Source: Bacteroidota bacterium
Lineage (GTDB): Bacteria; Bacteroidota; Bacteroidia; Flavobacteriales; Schleiferiaceae
DNA length: 25,891 bases
NCBI GenBank assembly: GCA_003023665.1
Contig: PXYR01000007.1
Coordinates: 1 to 25,891 of the forward strand
Direction of reading: 5' to 3'
Of the stretch, positions 7,215 to 14,115 are shown piece by piece. Under the pieces are notes generated by a model, which worked only from the letters and a program-made list of their open reading frames with translations, made no database searches and was not told where the DNA came from. Position numbers and translations under genes: made by a program. Within the stretch, counting starts at the first letter, position 1. Every line of letters begins with the position of its first letter.

Positions 7215-8111
7215 ATGAAGATTCTATATACTGGTGCAAACGGACTTTTAGGACAGAAGATTTCTGCAGCAACTCCTCAATATTCAAATCATGCTTTTCT
7301 TGCAACTGCCAGAGGGAAAAATCGCACTAAAAATCTAGGAACTGCATCCTATGCCTCCATGGACATTACAGATAGGCAGGAGATTGAAAATGTTCTTTCA
7401 GAATTCCGTCCGGATGTGATTATTCATGGAGCAGCAATGACCCATGTGGATGAATGTGAAAAGCACAAGGAATTAGCATACAATTTAAATGTTGTTGGAA
7501 CTCAAAATATCGTAGATGCGGCAAAAGAATTGGGTGCACATGTAGTACACATTTCAACAGACTTCATTTTTGATGGGCAAGATGGACCTTACAATGAAGA
7601 TGGTGTACCCAACCCGGTGAGTTATTATGGAGAAACAAAGCTACAGGCAGAGCGTATAGTACAAACAATAGATAGTTGGAGTATACTTAGAACAGTTCTA
7701 GTAATTGGTATAGCAGAGGATTTGAGTCGCAGTAATATTGTTTTATGGGCTAAAGGAGCACTAGAAAAAGCGCAACCTATTCGAGTAGTAGATGACCAAT
7801 TCCGGACTCCCACACTTGCCGAAGATCTTGCTCAAGGTGCACTCCTAGCAGCCACTCAAAGGGCACAAGGAATATTTAATATTTCCGGCCCAGACTTCAT
7901 GTCAATCTATGAACTGGTAGAATCCGTTGCAGAGCACTTTGGCCTTTCTATGGCCACGGTGACCCGGGTAGATAGTTCAACATTAAATCAACCTGCGGTA
8001 CGGCCGCCTAGGACCGGTTTTAATATTTCAAAAGCAGTAGAAAATTTAGGTTATCGTCCTCATAGTTTTAAAGAGGCTTTGGAGATTATTGCCCAACAAG
8101 CAGGATTATAG
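7215..8111 (+). CDS. Extended SDR, RmlD-like sugar-nucleotide-binding reductase
   Basis: A 298-residue NAD(P)-binding oxidoreductase of the RmlD/MAT2B-like extended short-chain dehydrogenase group. The Rossmann turn is TGANGLLGQK (residues 6-15). The catalytic region has STDFIFDG (114-121) and the YxxxK pair Y138/K142 in YYGETK. A C-terminal substrate-binding part contains ISGPDFMSIYEL. RmlD reduces dTDP-4-dehydrorhamnose, but no other rml genes are in view and the gene stands behind a potassium channel, so the substrate cannot be named. The 23-base gap points to co-transcription with the channel gene. No terminator is visible after it. Confidence 0.8.
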   Translation: MKILYTGANGLLGQKISAATPQYSNHAFLATARGKNRTKNLGTASYASMDITDRQEIENVLSEFRPDVIIHGAAMTHVDECEKHKELAYNLNVVGTQNIVDAAKELGAHVVHISTDFIFDGQDGPYNEDGVPNPVSYYGETKLQAERIVQTIDSWSILRTVLVIGIAEDLSRSNIVLWAKGALEKAQPIRVVDDQFRTPTLAEDLAQGALLAATQRAQGIFNISGPDFMSIYELVESVAEHFGLSMATVTRVDSSTLNQPAVRPPRTGFNISKAVENLGYRPHSFKEALEIIAQQAGL

Positions 8112-8118
8112 TTTTGAA

Positions 8119-8150
8119 TTTGCTCTTTGGTCATCAATCCGTTATTTTCG
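8119..8150 (+). promoter_or_regulatory. Candidate promoter for the NSS transporter genes
   Basis: TTTG at 8119-8122, a 20-base spacer and TATTTTCG at 8143-8150 match the Bacteroidota pattern TTTG-N(17-23)-TAnnTTTG with one mismatch in the second box. The ATG of the transporter follows about 29 bases later. Confidence 0.38.
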
Positions 8151-8179
8151 AGCGTATTCTAATTTAACCACTTGGTTAC

Positions 8180-9817
8180 ATGTCAAACACTACTGAATCT
8201 TGGGGATCGCGCGTAGGCCTGATACTCGCTATGGCAGGTAATGCCGTAGGACTAGGAAATTTCTTGCGTTTTCCAGTGCAAGCCGTACAAAATGGCGGTG
8301 GAACATTTATTATTCCTTACTTGGTGTCCTTTCTTTTGATGGGTATTCCACTGCTATGGGTTGAATGGGCAATGGGTAGATTTGGTGGACGCTACGGCGA
8401 CCATAGCACACCGTTTATTTTGGACAATATGACCAAAAAAAGATTCTGGAAGTATTTCGGAGTATTTGGAATATTTACCAATATGGGGGTAATGGCGTAT
8501 TACACATACATAGAGAGTTGGACTTTGACCTATACTCTTAAATCGCTTAAAGGTGATTTCTTGGGTATGGATTTGGATGGCTTGGACTCGTTTTTCAACA
8601 ACTATGTTGATTTGGGTTCTGGAATAAACTTTCCGGTTTGGGCATTATTGGCCTTTTTGATTACGCTATCCATAAACGTGTATATTCTTTCACGTGGTCT
8701 CAGCGCAGGAATAGAGAAAGTAGCGAAAATTGCGATGCCTCTATTAATAGGTTTTGGGGCATTTTTAGCCATTATGTCCTGGACTACAGGGTCTACGGGC
8801 CGCTGCGCAGATTGTTCAACATACATTGGTTTGAACTACCTCTGGCAGCCTGATTTTAGCACGCTTGCAAATCCAAAAATATGGTTGGCAGCTGCCGGTC
8901 AGATATTCTTCACACTTAGTGTCGGAATGGGAACAATACATTGTTACAGTTCCTATCTAAAACAAAAAGATGATATAGCCCTCAATGCGATGTCTGCAGG
9001 ATGGATGAACGGTTTTGTTGAAATAGTATTAGGCTCAGCAGTGGTTATTCCAATCGCGGTTGGCTACCTGGGTTTGGATTGGGTAGTTGAAAATGCTGGT
9101 TTCATGATGGCCTTCAAGACCATGCCTTTTCTCTTTGATCAATGGGGCAGTGTCCTTTCTGTAATAGCTGGGGTGGCTTGGTTTGGTTTGTTATTTTTTG
9201 CTGGTATTACCTCTTCTTTAGCAATGGGTACCCCTTGGATGGGCTTTGTACAAGACGAATTCAATTGGTCCAAAAACAAAAGTGCCTTGATTCTTGGCTT
9301 TGCGATTTTAGCAATGGGGCTTCCGACCATTTTCTTTTTTGAAAAAGGTGTGTTTGATGAATATGATTATTGGACAGGGACCGTAAGTCTGGTGATATTC
9401 GCTTTAGCTGAGGTTATCCTCTTCGCATGGGTTTTCGGTATGGACAAGGGCTGGAAGGAAATCACGGATGGCGCAGATATGAGGGTTCCAAGATTTTATC
9501 GTCCAATTATTAAATACATTACTCCATTATTTATTGGTATTATTTTCCTCACCTCTTTATTCAAGCCATTGAACGGTGAACTAAGTGATTGGTCTTCGGC
9601 CTTTAGTTCATGGGTCAATGGAAACGGTTGGCCTTGGGCTAATGACAGTATAATTAATCAGGTATTCCATATCAATACCGGTGTGCATTGGGTCCAGGAC
9701 GGTATACTCACCAATATGTTCTACATTGACATGAGTCGATTCTTTCTACTTGCATGTTTCTTTGGTCTAGTTGCAATGGTGAAGGTGGCTTCTAACAAAC
9801 GTAAAAAAACAGCATAA
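8180..9817 (+). CDS. Sodium-dependent NSS (neurotransmitter:sodium symporter) family transporter, large subunit
   Basis: This 545-residue protein has about twelve membrane helices and belongs to the SNF/NSS family that couples inward Na+ flow to uptake of amino acids or similar solutes. The first helix carries the family signature GLILAMAGNAVGLGNFLRFP (residues 13-32), whose unwound part (NAVGLGN) holds Na+ and substrate in LeuT. QNGGGTFIIPY follows at 37-47. A cysteine-containing loop (RCADC) lies between middle helices. The start of a 45-residue membrane peptide overlaps its stop codon, the arrangement of MetP/MetS-type methionine-alanine importers, so an amino acid such as methionine or alanine is a reasonable but unproven substrate. 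Confidence 0.92.
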   Translation: MSNTTESWGSRVGLILAMAGNAVGLGNFLRFPVQAVQNGGGTFIIPYLVSFLLMGIPLLWVEWAMGRFGGRYGDHSTPFILDNMTKKRFWKYFGVFGIFTNMGVMAYYTYIESWTLTYTLKSLKGDFLGMDLDGLDSFFNNYVDLGSGINFPVWALLAFLITLSINVYILSRGLSAGIEKVAKIAMPLLIGFGAFLAIMSWTTGSTGRCADCSTYIGLNYLWQPDFSTLANPKIWLAAAGQIFFTLSVGMGTIHCYSSYLKQKDDIALNAMSAGWMNGFVEIVLGSAVVIPIAVGYLGLDWVVENAGFMMAFKTMPFLFDQWGSVLSVIAGVAWFGLLFFAGITSSLAMGTPWMGFVQDEFNWSKNKSALILGFAILAMGLPTIFFFEKGVFDEYDYWTGTVSLVIFALAEVILFAWVFGMDKGWKEITDGADMRVPRFYRPIIKYITPLFIGIIFLTSLFKPLNGELSDWSSAFSSWVNGNGWPWANDSIINQVFHINTGVHWVQDGILTNMFYIDMSRFFLLACFFGLVAMVKVASNKRKKTA

Positions 9818-9954
9818 TGACAACCTCCGCATTAATCATGATTATTCTTACGCAGGGTACAGTTATCGCTGCGACGATTTATTTCTTTAGAAAAGTTTTG
9901 AAAACGCCAGATAAATCAGAACCGGACTCGTATTCAGATAACGACCCAGTATAA
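9817..9954 (+). CDS. MetS-like small subunit of the NSS transporter (45 residues)
   Basis: The ATG at 9817-9819 shares its A with the last base of the transporter's TAA stop (TAATG), a sign of translational coupling. The 45-residue product has one hydrophobic helix (residues 4-24, including LIMIILTQGTVIAATIYFF) followed by a charged, Asp/Glu/Ser-rich tail. This is the size and shape of MetS family small subunits that accompany NSS transporters such as MetP of Corynebacterium; there the small protein is needed for transport. It is easily missed because it is so short. Coding capacity is supported by the overlap and the topology; homology should be checked. Confidence 0.75.
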   Translation: MTTSALIMIILTQGTVIAATIYFFRKVLKTPDKSEPDSYSDNDPV

Positions 9955-9955
9955 C

Positions 9956-10029
9956 TTGATTGAAACTTTTTGTTCTGAACAATTGCTGAACTGTTTGTCC
10001 AATTGAATTAATTTGATTGGAAACTTTTG
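9956..10029 (+). repeat. Pair of 17-base imperfect direct repeats before the HhH gene
   Basis: TTGATTGAAACTTTTTG (9956-9972) recurs as TTGATTGGAAACTTTTG (10013-10029), 57 bases apart. Between them CAATTG and CTGAAC each occur twice. The second copy ends on the TTG proposed as the start codon of the next gene. It may be a regulator-binding array or a small duplication. Confidence 0.45.
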
Positions 10030-10836
10030 AAATTGAAACAGCAACTGGAATTGACGGCATTGCTTTTATGTATTGCAATTTTAAGCGCGGCGCTATTCTT
10101 ATTTCCTGAAGAGGAACGTAGAAATGAGCATCACTCATTTTTAGAACTGTGGTGGAATAATCATTCCAATCTTTCCATTAATAAACTAGATTCTGTTCAG
10201 ATATTTTCGTTGCCAATTAGCGCGGCTTCAAAACGCAGTCTATGGTTTCGAAGAAAAAGGAATTGGCCTTTTAAAGACTTCAATGAACTTTGTACGGACC
10301 CTTATCTGATTAAGGATAGTCTTTTCTTTAGTTTAGGTAGTTATAGTTTTCAGCCGAATTTTCAGGTTGGGCAAAAACTTCATCCTTTCCACACGAATTC
10401 ATTGAAGCAGAAAATGTATCCAAGGAAATCAGAGGCTTATTCTTCAGTGGATTTAAACCAGGCAGATTCTATAGCCTTAGACAATATACCTGGTATTGGA
10501 AGTGGTATGGTAAAGGTTTTAAAAGCGTATCGCAGCAGATATGGTTTTATCGCAGATACGTCACATCTGCGGAAAACCACTTACTTTGGAAAAGTATGGA
10601 GAGAGGAATGGGATAGTTTATTAAGAATCGATTCTATCCCTGCTCCTAAACTCTCTTTGGTGTCCTCAACTTTCCAAGAATTGTTGGCTTTTCCAGATTT
10701 AAACTACGAACAGGTCAAACGATTGTGCTTTTACAGGGAGAGCTTTGGTATCCCTACTTGGCTTGAAATGGCTTCATGGAATGAATTTTCCGAAGCTGAT
10801 ACAACATTTTTACAGCTTTATATTTCAAACAATTAA
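10027..10836 (+). CDS. Helix-hairpin-helix protein with N-terminal membrane anchor
   Basis: This 269-residue protein has one hydrophobic segment at residues 8-26 and then a soluble, basic region outside or inside the membrane. Three regions look like helix-hairpin-helix repeats: about 54-78 (degenerate), 141-174 with VDLNQADSIALDNIPGIGSG (the clearest, ComEA-like), and about 213-241. HhH motifs bind DNA backbone without sequence specificity. There is no ATG before the membrane segment; the frame closes upstream at a TAA at 10009, so initiation must be at TTG 10027 (or TTG 10033). In Bacteroidota such proteins are common and mostly uncharacterised; a role in DNA uptake is possible but not shown here. 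Confidence 0.78.
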   Translation: MKLKQQLELTALLLCIAILSAALFLFPEEERRNEHHSFLELWWNNHSNLSINKLDSVQIFSLPISAASKRSLWFRRKRNWPFKDFNELCTDPYLIKDSLFFSLGSYSFQPNFQVGQKLHPFHTNSLKQKMYPRKSEAYSSVDLNQADSIALDNIPGIGSGMVKVLKAYRSRYGFIADTSHLRKTTYFGKVWREEWDSLLRIDSIPAPKLSLVSSTFQELLAFPDLNYEQVKRLCFYRESFGIPTWLEMASWNEFSEADTTFLQLYISNN

Positions 10837-10853
10837 AAAAGAACGTAATTTCG
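10823..10853 (+). promoter_or_regulatory. Candidate promoter of rpsU
   Basis: TTTC at 10823-10826, a 19-base spacer and TAATTTCG at 10846-10853 resemble the TTTG-N19-TAnnTTTG pattern with one mismatch in each box. It overlaps the end of the preceding gene and would start RNA near 10858, leaving a leader of about 27 bases that contains the Shine-Dalgarno. Confidence 0.4.
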
Positions 10854-10869
10854 CGGCCTAATCATTCAA

Positions 10870-10879
10870 AAAGGAGGTG
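10870..10879 (+). promoter_or_regulatory. Strong Shine-Dalgarno of rpsU
   Basis: AAAGGAGG at 10870-10877 can pair with the full anti-Shine-Dalgarno CCUCCUUU and ends seven bases before the ATG. The other genes here mostly have A-rich starts without such a site. In Flavobacterium, bS21 helps hide the anti-SD on the ribosome and rpsU itself keeps a strong SD, so this site is the expected target for feedback by bS21. Confidence 0.85.
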
Positions 10880-10884
10880 TTACT

Positions 10885-11079
10885 ATGCTCGTAATTAATG
10901 TTAAAGATGGAGAATCAATCGAACGCGCACTCAAGCGCTACAAGAGAAAGCACAGCTCTACGGGTGTAGTGCGCAAGCTTCGTGCTGATCGTTATCACAC
11001 AAAGCCGACTGAAGCAAAACGTCGCATGAATATGAAAGCGGCTTACATTCAGTCTTTGCGTCAAGCAGAGGAAGAATAG
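10885..11079 (+). CDS. rpsU: 30S ribosomal protein bS21
   Basis: This 64-residue basic protein begins MLVINVKDGESIERALKRYK, the conserved bS21 opening, and ends in a Lys/Arg-rich helix (RRMNMKAAYIQSLRQAEEE). It binds the 30S platform beside the 3' end of 16S rRNA. In Bacteroidota, bS21 takes part in sequestering the anti-Shine-Dalgarno. The gene has its own candidate promoter, a near-ideal SD and an intrinsic terminator right after it, so it can be expressed and controlled separately from its neighbours. Ribosomes lacking bS21 should translate this SD-bearing message preferentially, which closes a feedback loop (established for Flavobacterium johnsoniae, inferred here). Confidence 0.97.
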   Translation: MLVINVKDGESIERALKRYKRKHSSTGVVRKLRADRYHTKPTEAKRRMNMKAAYIQSLRQAEEE

Positions 11080-11100
11080 TAATCTGTTTCTATTATACAG

Positions 11101-11132
11101 AAAAGCCCAACGCATAGCGTTGGGCTTTTTTT
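11101..11132 (+). terminator. Intrinsic terminator after rpsU
   Basis: AAAAGCCCAACGC and GCGTTGGGCTTTT form a perfect 13-bp stem with an ATA loop, followed by more T's to 11132. It separates rpsU from xerC, whose ATG is only 18 bases further. Confidence 0.93.
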
Positions 11133-11149
11133 ATTATGTTGTAACTCAT

Positions 11150-12040
11150 ATGAATTTGGAAAAATCAATAGTGCCCTTTATCGAATATCTAAGCGTTGAG
11201 CGGAGGTATAGTGATAAAACTATGGTAGCGTATTCCAAAGAGTTAGAACGATGGGGCGCTTTTCTTTTATCTGAATTTGAAACGACTATTGAAAATGCTT
11301 CTAGAGAGCATGCAAAACGATTCATAGTGTGGAGAGCAAAAAATGGAGTAAGTAATAGGTCTATTAACCGTTCACTAAGTGTATTGCGCAGTTTTTACAA
11401 ATGGTGTCAAAAAACCGGTAGACCGCATAACGAACCATTAGCAGGCATACGCAGCTTGAAAGAGCAAAAACGGATTGTGATGAGTATTCCTGAGTCGGAC
11501 CTGCTTCAATTGACAAAAGACGAATTATTCGAAAAGGATTTTGAAGGAGTCAGAGATCAATTTATGCTTCTCTTACTCTATGGACTTGGATTAAGACGCG
11601 CCGAACTGATTGGTCTGAGGGTTGAAGATTTTGATTGGGACCGATCTGTGGTAAGGGTTCGAGGAAAGAGAAATAAAACTAGGCAAATACCTGTTCCGAT
11701 AAGTTTGAAGGCTTATCATGACCGATACATGAAGGAGAGATCAACAATCGAAACACGTGTAGACGAAATTTTAACCACGAAAAATGGCGGAAAGCTTTAT
11801 CCAAGTATTGTTTATAAAAGAGTTGTTTACTATCTTCAAGGAACCACGAGTGTGGTGGACAAATACCCTCATGCGATTAGGCATTCATATGCCACTCATC
11901 TTCTAAATGCAGGTGTTGATATAAACGTTGTAAAGGAGTTGATGGGACACGAAAGCCTTAGCTCAACCCAAGTGTATACTACAAGCACTTTTGAGGAACT
12001 TGTTCAAGCGTATAACCGAGCTCACCCAAAAGGCTCTTAA
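11150..12040 (+). CDS. xerC: Tyrosine recombinase XerC
   Basis: This 296-residue site-specific recombinase is the type that, with a partner, resolves chromosome dimers at dif. An N-terminal SAM-like core-binding domain (about residues 4-90) precedes the catalytic domain. Catalytic residues are visible: R149 in GLGLRRAEL, K173 in VRGKRNKTRQIPV, H241 and R244 in HAIRHSYATH, H267 in GHESL, and the nucleophile Y276 in TQVYT. I place the start at ATG 11150; an upstream in-frame TTG at 11120 lies inside the terminator stem of rpsU and would add residues absent from the family. The housekeeping neighbourhood and full catalytic set argue for a chromosomal XerC and not a phage integrase. How it is transcribed just past a strong terminator is open. 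Confidence 0.92.
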   Translation: MNLEKSIVPFIEYLSVERRYSDKTMVAYSKELERWGAFLLSEFETTIENASREHAKRFIVWRAKNGVSNRSINRSLSVLRSFYKWCQKTGRPHNEPLAGIRSLKEQKRIVMSIPESDLLQLTKDELFEKDFEGVRDQFMLLLLYGLGLRRAELIGLRVEDFDWDRSVVRVRGKRNKTRQIPVPISLKAYHDRYMKERSTIETRVDEILTTKNGGKLYPSIVYKRVVYYLQGTTSVVDKYPHAIRHSYATHLLNAGVDINVVKELMGHESLSSTQVYTTSTFEELVQAYNRAHPKGS

Positions 12041-12051
12041 ATGACAGTACT

Positions 12052-12345
12052 ATGACAGTGAACATTCAGTCTGTTAATTTCAAAGCAGATTCAAAGCTTT
12101 TGAGATTTATTGAAGAACGTCTAGAAAAGACAAAATTGTTTTTTGACAAAACAATAAACACTGATGTTTTTCTAAAGGTGGATAACAATCATCTTAGGGA
12201 AAATAAGATTGTAGAAATGCGTATGTCGATTCCAGGAAATGAGATTATTGTAACCAAAGAGAGAAAATCTTTTGAGGAAGCCGCGGATTTAGTAGTAGCA
12301 GTATTGATCAGACAGTTAAAAAAACACAAGGAAAAAGCGAAGTAA
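12052..12345 (+). CDS. hpf: Ribosome hibernation-promoting factor, short form (HPF/RaiA family)
   Basis: This 97-residue protein has the beta-alpha-beta-beta-beta-alpha pattern of HPF/YfiA: MTVNIQSVNFKADSKLLRFI at the start, a central SIPGNEIIVTKERKSFEEAA, and a basic C-terminal helix ending KKHKEKAK. It binds in the 30S decoding region of idle ribosomes. It lacks the extra C-terminal dimerisation domain of long HPF. The start follows the xerC stop by 11 bases. Just before it, ATGACAGT occurs twice (12041 and 12052); the first copy opens a four-codon frame whose TGA overlaps the hpf ATG. A terminator stands 37 bases after the stop, closing the xerC-hpf unit. Confidence 0.93.
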   Translation: MTVNIQSVNFKADSKLLRFIEERLEKTKLFFDKTINTDVFLKVDNNHLRENKIVEMRMSIPGNEIIVTKERKSFEEAADLVVAVLIRQLKKHKEKAK

Positions 12346-12381
12346 ACACGTTCATTTTCAATAGTTTGAAAATAATCAATT

Positions 12382-12415
12382 AAAGTAGGGTCATAAAGTC
12401 CCTACTTTTTTTTTT
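12382..12415 (+). terminator. Intrinsic terminator after hpf
   Basis: AAAGTAGGG (12382-12390) and CCCTACTTT (12400-12408) form a 9-bp stem with a 9-base loop, followed by an uninterrupted T-run to 12415. Confidence 0.92.
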
Positions 12416-12422
12416 AGAAGTA

Positions 12423-12452
12423 TTGCTCGTTTGAATCTCTTTACTACATTTG
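12423..12452 (+). promoter_or_regulatory. Promoter of the tRNA-tuf operon
   Basis: TTG at 12423-12425, a 19-base spacer and TACATTTG at 12445-12452 are an excellent match to the Bacteroidota promoter consensus. It lies between the hpf terminator and the first tRNA and would start RNA near 12456, about 35 bases before tRNA-Thr. Confidence 0.8.
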
Positions 12453-12490
12453 CAGTCCGTTTGTAGAGACGGAAGATCTTTGACATTCAA

Positions 12491-12564
12491 GCCGATATAG
12501 CTCAGTTGGCCAGAGCACGTGATTTGTAATCTCGGGGTCGTCAGTTCGAATCTGACTATCGGCT
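12491..12564 (+). tRNA. tRNA-Thr (anticodon TGT)
   Basis: A cloverleaf folds with acceptor GCCGATA/TATCGGC, D-stem GCTC/GAGC, T-arm GTCAG-TTCGAAT-CTGAC and discriminator T. The anticodon loop TTTGTAA gives TGT, reading ACA and probably other threonine ACN codons. The anticodon stem CGTGA/TCTCG has a T-T mismatch at the 29-41 pair. CCA is not encoded. Confidence 0.95.
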
Positions 12565-12604
12565 CAAGTTTGATATTTGATTTTAAGTGAGAATCAGATA
12601 ATCC

Positions 12605-12685
12605 GGGGGGATACTCAAGCGGCCAACGAGGACGGACTGTAAATCCGTTGGGAAACCTTCGCAGGTTCGAATCCTGCTCCCCCCA
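12605..12685 (+). tRNA. tRNA-Tyr (anticodon GTA)
   Basis: This is a class II tRNA of 81 bases with a long variable arm. The acceptor is GGGGGGA/TCCCCCC with discriminator A, the anticodon stem ACGGA/TCCGT closes the loop CTGTAAA (anticodon GTA), and the T-arm is GCAGG-TTCGAAT-CCTGC. It reads UAC and UAU. CCA is not encoded. Confidence 0.96.
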
Positions 12686-12690
12686 CAACC

Positions 12691-12763
12691 GCGGAAGTAG
12701 CTCAGTTGGTAGAGCATCAGCCTTCCAAGCTGAGGGTCGCGGGTTCGAATCCCGTCTTCCGCT
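12691..12763 (+). tRNA. tRNA-Gly (anticodon TCC)
   Basis: The acceptor is GCGGAAG/CTTCCGC with discriminator T, the anticodon stem TCAGC/GCTGA closes CTTCCAA (anticodon TCC), and the T-arm is GCGGG-TTCGAAT-CCCGT with a G-T closing pair. It reads GGA and GGG. It lies five bases after tRNA-Tyr, as expected for one precursor transcript. Confidence 0.96.
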
Positions 12764-12774
12764 CAAAGGTCCAG

Positions 12775-12846
12775 GCCGATGTAGCTCAGGGGTAGAGCGT
12801 TTCCTTGGTAAGGAAGAGGTCACGGGTTCAATTCCCGTCATTGGCT
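12775..12846 (+). tRNA. tRNA-Thr (anticodon GGT)
   Basis: The acceptor is GCCGATG/CATTGGC (one G-T pair) with discriminator T, the anticodon stem TTTCC/GGAAG closes TTGGTAA (anticodon GGT), and a standard T-arm follows. It reads ACC and ACU. It is the last tRNA before tuf; the order Thr-Tyr-Gly-Thr-tuf equals thrU-tyrU-glyT-thrT-tufB of E. coli. Confidence 0.96.
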
Positions 12847-12896
12847 CTAATAAATTAGAATCTTTACACTGTTTATATATTTAATAATCGCTAGTC

Positions 12897-14084
12897 ATGG
12901 CAAAAGAGAATTTTGTACGTACCAAGCCTCACTTGAACATTGGTACAATTGGTCACGTTGACCACGGAAAAACTACATTGACAGCAGCAATCACCACTTG
13001 TTTGGCGAATGCTGGTTTGTCTGAAAAAAGAGATTTCGATTCAATCGACAACGCTCCTGAAGAAAAAGAGCGTGGTATTACTATCAACACTTCACACGTG
13101 GAGTATGAGACGGAAAACCGTCACTATGCTCACGTTGACTGTCCAGGTCACGCGGATTACGTGAAGAACATGGTAACTGGTGCTGCTCAAATGGATGGTG
13201 CTATTTTGGTAGTAGCAGCTACTGATGGCCCAATGCCACAAACACGTGAGCACATCCTTTTAGGACGTCAGGTTGGTATTCCACGTATCGTTGTGTTCTT
13301 GAACAAGGCGGACATGGTTGATGATGAAGAATTAATGGAATTAGTAGACATGGAAGTTCGTGATCTTCTTTCTTTCTACGAGTATGATGGTGATAACACT
13401 CCTGTTATCGCTGGATCAGCTCTAGGTGGATTGAATGGCGAGCAGAAGTGGGTTGATACCGTAATGGAATTGATGAGTGCAGTAGATGCATGGATCGAAG
13501 AGCCAGTACGTGATCGCGAAAAACCATTCCTAATGCCTATTGAGGATGTATTCTCAATTACAGGTCGTGGAACAGTTGCTACTGGTCGTATTGAAACGGG
13601 TGTTGCAAACACTGGTGAATCAGTAGAAATCATTGGTTTCGGTGATGAAAAACTGACTTCAACAATTACTGGTGTTGAAATGTTCCGTAAAATTTTGGAT
13701 ACAGGTGAAGCTGGAGATAACGTAGGTATCTTACTACGTGGTATTGAGAAAACTCAAATCCGTCGTGGTATGGTTATCTGTAAGCCAGGTTCAATTACTC
13801 CACACAAGAAGTTTACTGCTGAGGTGTATATCTTGAAGAAAGAAGAAGGTGGTCGTCACACTCCTTTCCACAACAATTACCGTCCTCAGTTTTACTTGCG
13901 TACAACAGATGTTACGGGTGAAATTCAACTTCCAGACGGAGTAGAAATGGTAATGCCAGGTGATAACCTTACAATTACTGTTGAATTGATCGCTAATGTT
14001 GCTGTTAACACTGGTTTGCGTTTTGCAATCCGTGAAGGTGGTCGTACAGTTGGTGCGGGTCAGGTAACTAAAATCATTGAGTAA
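12897..14084 (+). CDS. tuf: Translation elongation factor Tu
   Basis: This 395-residue GTPase brings aminoacyl-tRNA to the ribosome. The P-loop GHVDHGKTT is at residues 19-27, the switch II block DCPGHADY starts at residue 81 with catalytic H85, and NKAD follows near residue 137. Domains 2 and 3 are complete, ending GAGQVTKIIE. The message is joined to four upstream tRNA genes, 50 bases after the last, so the tRNAs are released by processing of the same transcript. A stable hairpin follows the stop and may reduce read-through into secE and the ribosomal genes. Confidence 0.99.
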   Translation: MAKENFVRTKPHLNIGTIGHVDHGKTTLTAAITTCLANAGLSEKRDFDSIDNAPEEKERGITINTSHVEYETENRHYAHVDCPGHADYVKNMVTGAAQMDGAILVVAATDGPMPQTREHILLGRQVGIPRIVVFLNKADMVDDEELMELVDMEVRDLLSFYEYDGDNTPVIAGSALGGLNGEQKWVDTVMELMSAVDAWIEEPVRDREKPFLMPIEDVFSITGRGTVATGRIETGVANTGESVEIIGFGDEKLTSTITGVEMFRKILDTGEAGDNVGILLRGIEKTQIRRGMVICKPGSITPHKKFTAEVYILKKEEGGRHTPFHNNYRPQFYLRTTDVTGEIQLPDGVEMVMPGDNLTITVELIANVAVNTGLRFAIREGGRTVGAGQVTKIIE

Positions 14085-14115
14085 GAATAACTCAATTGAT
14101 ATAATTTAGGTAGTA

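Noticed and set aside
11120..11149. Upstream TTG start for xerC
   Set aside because: It lies inside the rpsU terminator stem and adds residues not seen in the family; ATG 11150 gives a standard N-terminus.
11150..12040. Tyrosine recombinase as sign of a prophage or integrative element
   Set aside because: It sits between rpsU and hpf in a housekeeping block, has XerC size and motifs, and no attachment repeats or phage genes are near.
12429..12452. TTTG at 12430 as the -33 box of the tRNA promoter
   Set aside because: The spacer to TACATTTG would be only 11 bases; TTG at 12423 gives the right 19.
12380..12884. Open frames across the tRNA cluster on both strands (12380-12841 minus, 12648-12884 plus)
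   Set aside because: They are translations of the tRNA genes themselves; their peptides (such as GIEPVTSSLPR) are well-known false proteins from tRNA DNA.
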